From NCBI GenBank assembly GCA_050181295.1, contig JBFXDI010000127.1:1-11076 (forward strand): a DNA stretch of 11,076 nucleotides. Direction: 5' to 3'. Each line of letters opens with the position of its first letter. Position 1 is the first letter of the stretch. A program made the translations under genes and the position numbers. The notes beneath the pieces are model-generated. The model searched no databases and was not told the DNA's origin. It saw only the letters and a program-made list of their open reading frames with translations. Source of the DNA: JBFXDI01 sp050181295 (GTDB lineage Bacteria; Pseudomonadota; Alphaproteobacteria; Rhizobiales; Aestuariivirgaceae). Shown here in pieces: positions 8,135-11,076 of the stretch.

Positions 8135-8613
8135 CTCTCCTCCGGCCAGCGATCTGTCTCATGGTCGGGATGCTGGAGGCTCCTCAGCTTTGCGAGGTCC
8201 GCCGGCGCCCGGTCGTCCTCGGTGCGGTGGCCGGGCAGGGCGGGCAGCGTCCTGAACCAGGAAAGCTCGCTCTCGACCCCCGCCTGCGACGTCGGCGGGG
8301 CAAGCTCGGGATCATCCAGCGAGCCGATGGCGATCTCGTAGTTCGGATCGCCCTCCTCCTTCATGTAGAGGGGCGTGCCGCAGTCGCGGCAGAAGCCCCG
8401 GTCCACCACCGGGGAGGAGCGGAAGGCGCCGGGCTTGCCGCGCGTCCAGGAGAGGCGTGTGGCGGGCACCGAGACGAGGGGCGCACCCCAGGAGCCGAAG
8501 GCCTTCTGGCACATGCGGCAATGACAGACGCCGGCGTGCCCCAGGGGACCCTCGATGCGGTAGCGGACACCTCCGCATTGGCAGCCGCCGGTGATCTTTT
8601 CGTCTCTATCCAT
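8131..8613 (-). CDS. GFA family (Mss4-like fold) zinc protein, first of a tandem pair
   Basis: The 160-residue product carries the zinc-cysteine set CQC (Cys11, Cys13), CHCRMC (Cys30, Cys32, Cys35) and CRDC (Cys75, Cys78), diagnostic of the GFA/CENP-V family. It shares long identical blocks with the following gene (CHCRMCQKAFGS, RGFCRDCGTPL, GSLDDP, RTEDD, QHPDH), so the pair arose by tandem duplication. Unlike its partner, it has ten extra residues after QHPDH (ETDRWPEER and a preceding H context). The start at 8613-8611 is supported by AAGGGG upstream on the minus strand. It is the promoter-proximal gene of a two-gene operon and is divergent from the histidine kinase across 82 bases, so the two could share regulatory DNA. 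A zinc-dependent glutathione-adduct reaction is possible from family membership but not shown by the sequence. Confidence 0.9.
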   Translation of the reverse strand: MDRDEKITGGCQCGGVRYRIEGPLGHAGVCHCRMCQKAFGSWGAPLVSVPATRLSWTRGKPGAFRSSPVVDRGFCRDCGTPLYMKEEGDPNYEIAIGSLDDPELAPPTSQAGVESELSWFRTLPALPGHRTEDDRAPADLAKLRSLQHPDHETDRWPEER

Positions 8614-8695
8614 GCACTATCCCCTTACGGAGGAACGCTTTCTTAACACGCACGCTCCACCTTGCCCAAGCGTAGCGGGCCTCAGAGGTCGGGAC

Positions 8696-10249
8696 ATGTC
8701 GGTGGCAGTCGTGGGTGCGGGGAAGCGGAAAAAGCCCTGGCCGAGGGTGCATCTCGTCTATTTCCTCCTGGCCGCCTTCGACCTCCTGGCGATCGCCGGC
8801 GGGCTCTATCTCAGCCACCGTGTCATCCAAGTCTTCGAAAGCAACGTGACCTCGAACGCCGCGCTCGACGACCGGCTGATGGCGTCCTGGACCGTGATCG
8901 ACACGGCTTCCGAGGCCAACACGGCCGTGATCGGCGCCTTCGAAACCGCAGGAACGAGGCAGGCGGCGGACAGGTTCCATGCCAAGCTCTACGAAGTGCG
9001 GACGGAGCTCAAGTCCTTCCGCGGCTATGTGGGGGACGCATTTCCCGAAGGCGCGGCCAGGCGAGCGCTCTCGATCATCGGCAAGATCGAGCTCCTGATT
9101 TCCAGCATCGAGTCCGATGCGGCGAAGGTTTTCGCGCTGCTCGATGCCGGCGAGAGCAAGGCCGCCGTGGAGGCGCTGGGCCTCATGCAGCGCCGCTACA
9201 CGAGCCTCCGCTTCCATGTGAACGACTTCAACCGGCTGGTCGCCATGGTGAAGGTCGGCAAGACCGAGCAGGACGGCCGCGTGGTCGCGGGCTTGAGGAA
9301 GTACGAACACTGGATCGCCGGCATGATCGTGCTCATGGTGTGCGGCGTCGCCTTCTACGGCCACTGGCTCGGGCGGCTCATGCGGCGGAAGTACGAGGAG
9401 CTGCACGCAGCGCAGGAGGAGACGGACGCCTTCGCCTCCGAGCTCAGCACCGTCAACCAGGAGATCACGGCGCTCAATGTCGAGCTTGCCGGCAACGTGC
9501 AGAAGCTCAAGGACGCGCAGGACGAAATCGTGAAGCGCGGCAAGATGGCCCAGCTCGGGCAGCTTACGGCCACCGTCGCGCACGAGCTCCGCAACCCGCT
9601 GAGCGCGGTGCGGACCTCCGTCTTCCTGCTCGACCGCAAGACGCGTGGCAACGGCCTGGAGATCGAGCCGATCGTCCAGCGGATCAACAACGGCATCGCG
9701 CGTTGCGATGGCATCATCACGCAGCTCCTGGATTTCGCGCGCGCCCAGGCGCTCCAGTGCGAAGCGGTCGTCTTCGACGACTGGCTCGCGAAGCTCGTGC
9801 GCGAGGAGGGCGAGAAGCTGCCGGCGGCTGTATCGGTCGTGTGCGAGCTGGGCGCCGGCGAGCATGAGGCGCCGATGGATGCCGCCCGCATGGCGCGCGT
9901 CTTCATCAACCTCATCGCCAATGCCTCCGACGCCATGGTCGGCAAGGGCGACGATCCCGCCAAGTTCACGACGTCAGACCCCCGCATCACCATCGTCTCC
10001 CGCGTGACGCGGCGGGGCATGGAGGTTTCCGTCTCCGACAACGGTCCGGGCATTCCGGCGGATGTCATGCCGAAGATCCTCGAGCCCCTGTTCACCACCA
10101 AGAGTTTTGGCACGGGGCTCGGTCTGCCGGCGGCCGAGAAAGTGCTGCAGCTGCATGGCGGCGGGCTCGAGATCGAAAGCGAGCCGGGCAAGGGCGCCCG
10201 CTTCACGGCCTGGTTCCCGCTGGCAGAGGCCTGCGACAAGGCGGCCTGA
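8696..10249 (+). CDS. Membrane-bound sensor histidine kinase (no adjacent response regulator)
   Basis: The 517-residue product has TM1 (about 18-40), a mainly helical extracytoplasmic segment of roughly 165 residues, TM2 (about 205-228), a coiled-coil linker (about 232-282) and a HisKA-HATPase_c core. The H-box is VAHELRNPLSAVR with His296 as the predicted phosphoacceptor. The N-box FINLIANASDAM (403-414), G1 DNGPGIP (448-454), F-box EPLFTTKSFG (463-472) and G2 GTGLGLP (472-478) are all intact, so it should autophosphorylate. No HAMP or PAS domain is recognisable between TM2 and the kinase. The ATG at 8696 is chosen because GAGG (8684-8687) is eight bases upstream and TM1 follows at normal distance; an upstream in-frame ATG would overlap the divergent GFA gene. 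No response regulator lies in the window, so its partner is unknown. The sensed signal cannot be read from the sequence. Confidence 0.92.
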   Translation: MSVAVVGAGKRKKPWPRVHLVYFLLAAFDLLAIAGGLYLSHRVIQVFESNVTSNAALDDRLMASWTVIDTASEANTAVIGAFETAGTRQAADRFHAKLYEVRTELKSFRGYVGDAFPEGAARRALSIIGKIELLISSIESDAAKVFALLDAGESKAAVEALGLMQRRYTSLRFHVNDFNRLVAMVKVGKTEQDGRVVAGLRKYEHWIAGMIVLMVCGVAFYGHWLGRLMRRKYEELHAAQEETDAFASELSTVNQEITALNVELAGNVQKLKDAQDEIVKRGKMAQLGQLTATVAHELRNPLSAVRTSVFLLDRKTRGNGLEIEPIVQRINNGIARCDGIITQLLDFARAQALQCEAVVFDDWLAKLVREEGEKLPAAVSVVCELGAGEHEAPMDAARMARVFINLIANASDAMVGKGDDPAKFTTSDPRITIVSRVTRRGMEVSVSDNGPGIPADVMPKILEPLFTTKSFGTGLGLPAAEKVLQLHGGGLEIESEPGKGARFTAWFPLAEACDKAA

Positions 10250-10300
10250 AGACGGGTCTCCAAGTTCGGGCCTTCGGGAGCTTTCCGATTAGCTCATGTC

Positions 10301-10370
10301 CGCTCATTCCCGCGCAGGCGGGAATCCAGCGACCTGTAACTCGGGGTCCCCGCTTTTGCGGGGACGAGCG
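10301..10370. repeat. Extragenic palindromic repeat (two perfect hairpins) between convergent genes
   Basis: ATTCCCGC (10306-10313) pairs with GCGGGAAT (10318-10325) across GCAG. GTCCCCGC (10346-10353) pairs with GCGGGGAC (10358-10365) across TTTT. The flanks TCATTCCCGC...GGAATCCAG and GGGGACGAGCGAAA match a REP-like element common in proteobacterial intergenic spacers, often mis-translated as peptides like SRAGGNPA or VPAKAGTP. It lies between the kinase and icd stop codons and could also act as a bidirectional transcription end. Dispersed copies elsewhere in the genome are expected but cannot be seen here. Confidence 0.75.
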
Positions 10371-10405
10371 AAAATCTTCCCGATTCAGGCCAACCGGAAA
10401 CGGCG

Positions 10406-11076
10406 CTACGCAGCCATGGCCTTCTTGAGGTTGCCGTCGATCCTGTCGAGGAAGCCCATGGTGGGAAGCCACTTCTGCTCCGGCCCGACAAGCACCGCCA
10501 GGTCCTTCGTCATGTCGCCCGCCTCGATGGTCGAAACCGTCACCTTCTCAAGGGCTTCGGCGAAACGCTTCAGCTCCTGATTCCGGTCGAGCTTGGCGCG
10601 GTGGGCAAGGCCGCGGGTCCAGGCGAAGATCGAGGCGGTGGAGTTGGTGGAGGTTTCCTTGCCCTGCTGGTGCAGGCGGTAGTGGCGCGTGACGGTGCCG
10701 TGCGCCGCTTCGGCCTCGACGGTCTTGCCGTCCGGCGTCATGAGCACGCTCGTCATCAGGCCGAGCGAGCCGAAGCCTTGCGCCACCGTGTCGGACTGGA
10801 CGTCGCCGTCGTAGTTCTTGCAGGCCCAGACATAGCCGCCCGACCATTTCATCGCCGAGGCCACCATGTCGTCGATGAGGCGGTGCTCGTAGAAGATCTT
10901 CTTCGCCTCGAACTCGGCCTTGAACTCCTTGTCGAAGATCTCCTGGAAGAGCTCCATGAAGCGGCCGTCATACTGCTTGAGGATCGTGTTCTTGGTGGAG
11001 AGATAGACGGGATAGCCGCGGTTGAGCCCGTAGTTGAAGGAGACGCGGGCGAACTCGCGGATGCTCTCGTCCAGAT
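10406..11076 (-). CDS. icd: NADP-dependent isocitrate dehydrogenase, C-terminal part (runs off right edge)
   Basis: The minus strand encodes the last 222 residues of an isocitrate dehydrogenase, which oxidatively decarboxylates isocitrate to 2-oxoglutarate with NADP in the TCA cycle. The full protein of this type is about 404-406 residues, so roughly the N-terminal 45% is outside the window. Visible signatures are LSTKNTILKQYDGRF, the metal-binding KNYDGDVQSD with its two aspartates, AHGTVTRHYR (the Arg-His pair that contacts the NADP 2'-phosphate), and TNSTASIFAWTRGL. These match the eukaryote-like dimeric NADP-IDH subfamily found in Rhizobiales rather than the E. coli Icd type. The C-terminus ends KKAMAA before TAG (10408-10406). 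It converges on the histidine kinase with 156 bases between stops. Nothing indicates damage to the gene. Confidence 0.97.
   Translation of the reverse strand, partial: LDESIREFARVSFNYGLNRGYPVYLSTKNTILKQYDGRFMELFQEIFDKEFKAEFEAKKIFYEHRLIDDMVASAMKWSGGYVWACKNYDGDVQSDTVAQGFGSLGLMTSVLMTPDGKTVEAEAAHGTVTRHYRLHQQGKETSTNSTASIFAWTRGLAHRAKLDRNQELKRFAEALEKVTVSTIEAGDMTKDLAVLVGPEQKWLPTMGFLDRIDGNLKKAMAA

Noticed and set aside
8591..8695. Upstream in-frame start for the histidine kinase
   Set aside because: It would overlap the divergent GFA gene's start and lacks a ribosome binding site, while the ATG at 8696 has GAGG eight bases upstream.

Overview
The window is GC-rich, with strong G/C at third codon positions, and reads as chromosomal DNA of an alphaproteobacterium, most likely Hyphomicrobiales (Rhizobiales). 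Three things support this: the RecA N-terminus and the recA-alaS-(short insert)-icd order, an SOS-box-like GAAC-N7-GTAC inside the recA promoter, and an NADP-isocitrate dehydrogenase of the eukaryote-like type. No tRNA, rRNA, insertion sequence, integrase, phage gene or CRISPR array is visible.

Layout. Positions 1-630 (minus) hold the N-terminal 210 residues of a gamma-glutamyltransferase-family protein that runs off the left edge. It is divergent from fhs (839-2518, plus), formate-tetrahydrofolate ligase; the gap between them carries a strong 24-base palindrome. recA follows (2789-3865, plus) with its own promoter and a LexA-type box between -35 and -10. The 287-base recA-alaS gap is unusually structured: three perfect hairpins back to back (3896-3980), then a terminator-like hairpin plus T-rich tail (4090-4127) just ahead of the alaS ribosome binding site. 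alaS (4153-6834, plus) appears to be co-transcribed with a compact two-helix potassium-channel-like protein with a C-terminal cyclic-nucleotide-binding domain (6849-7649). Converging on it are two overlapping tandem paralogues of the GFA/Mss4-like zinc family (8613-7673, minus). Divergent from these is a membrane-bound sensor histidine kinase (8696-10249, plus) without a response regulator in view. A two-hairpin extragenic palindromic repeat lies between the kinase and the 3' half of icd (10406-11076, minus).

How the genes relate. fhs, recA, alaS and icd are housekeeping genes: one-carbon metabolism, recombination/SOS, tRNA charging and the TCA cycle. The accessory part is the block from 6849 to 10249: a possible cNMP-gated K+ channel, a duplicated GFA pair and an orphan kinase. 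A functional link among these three is inference only. I see no clearly new multi-gene system. The items most worth a second look are the structured alaS leader, the reduced channel architecture, and the duplicated GFA genes sharing a C-terminal QHPDH motif.
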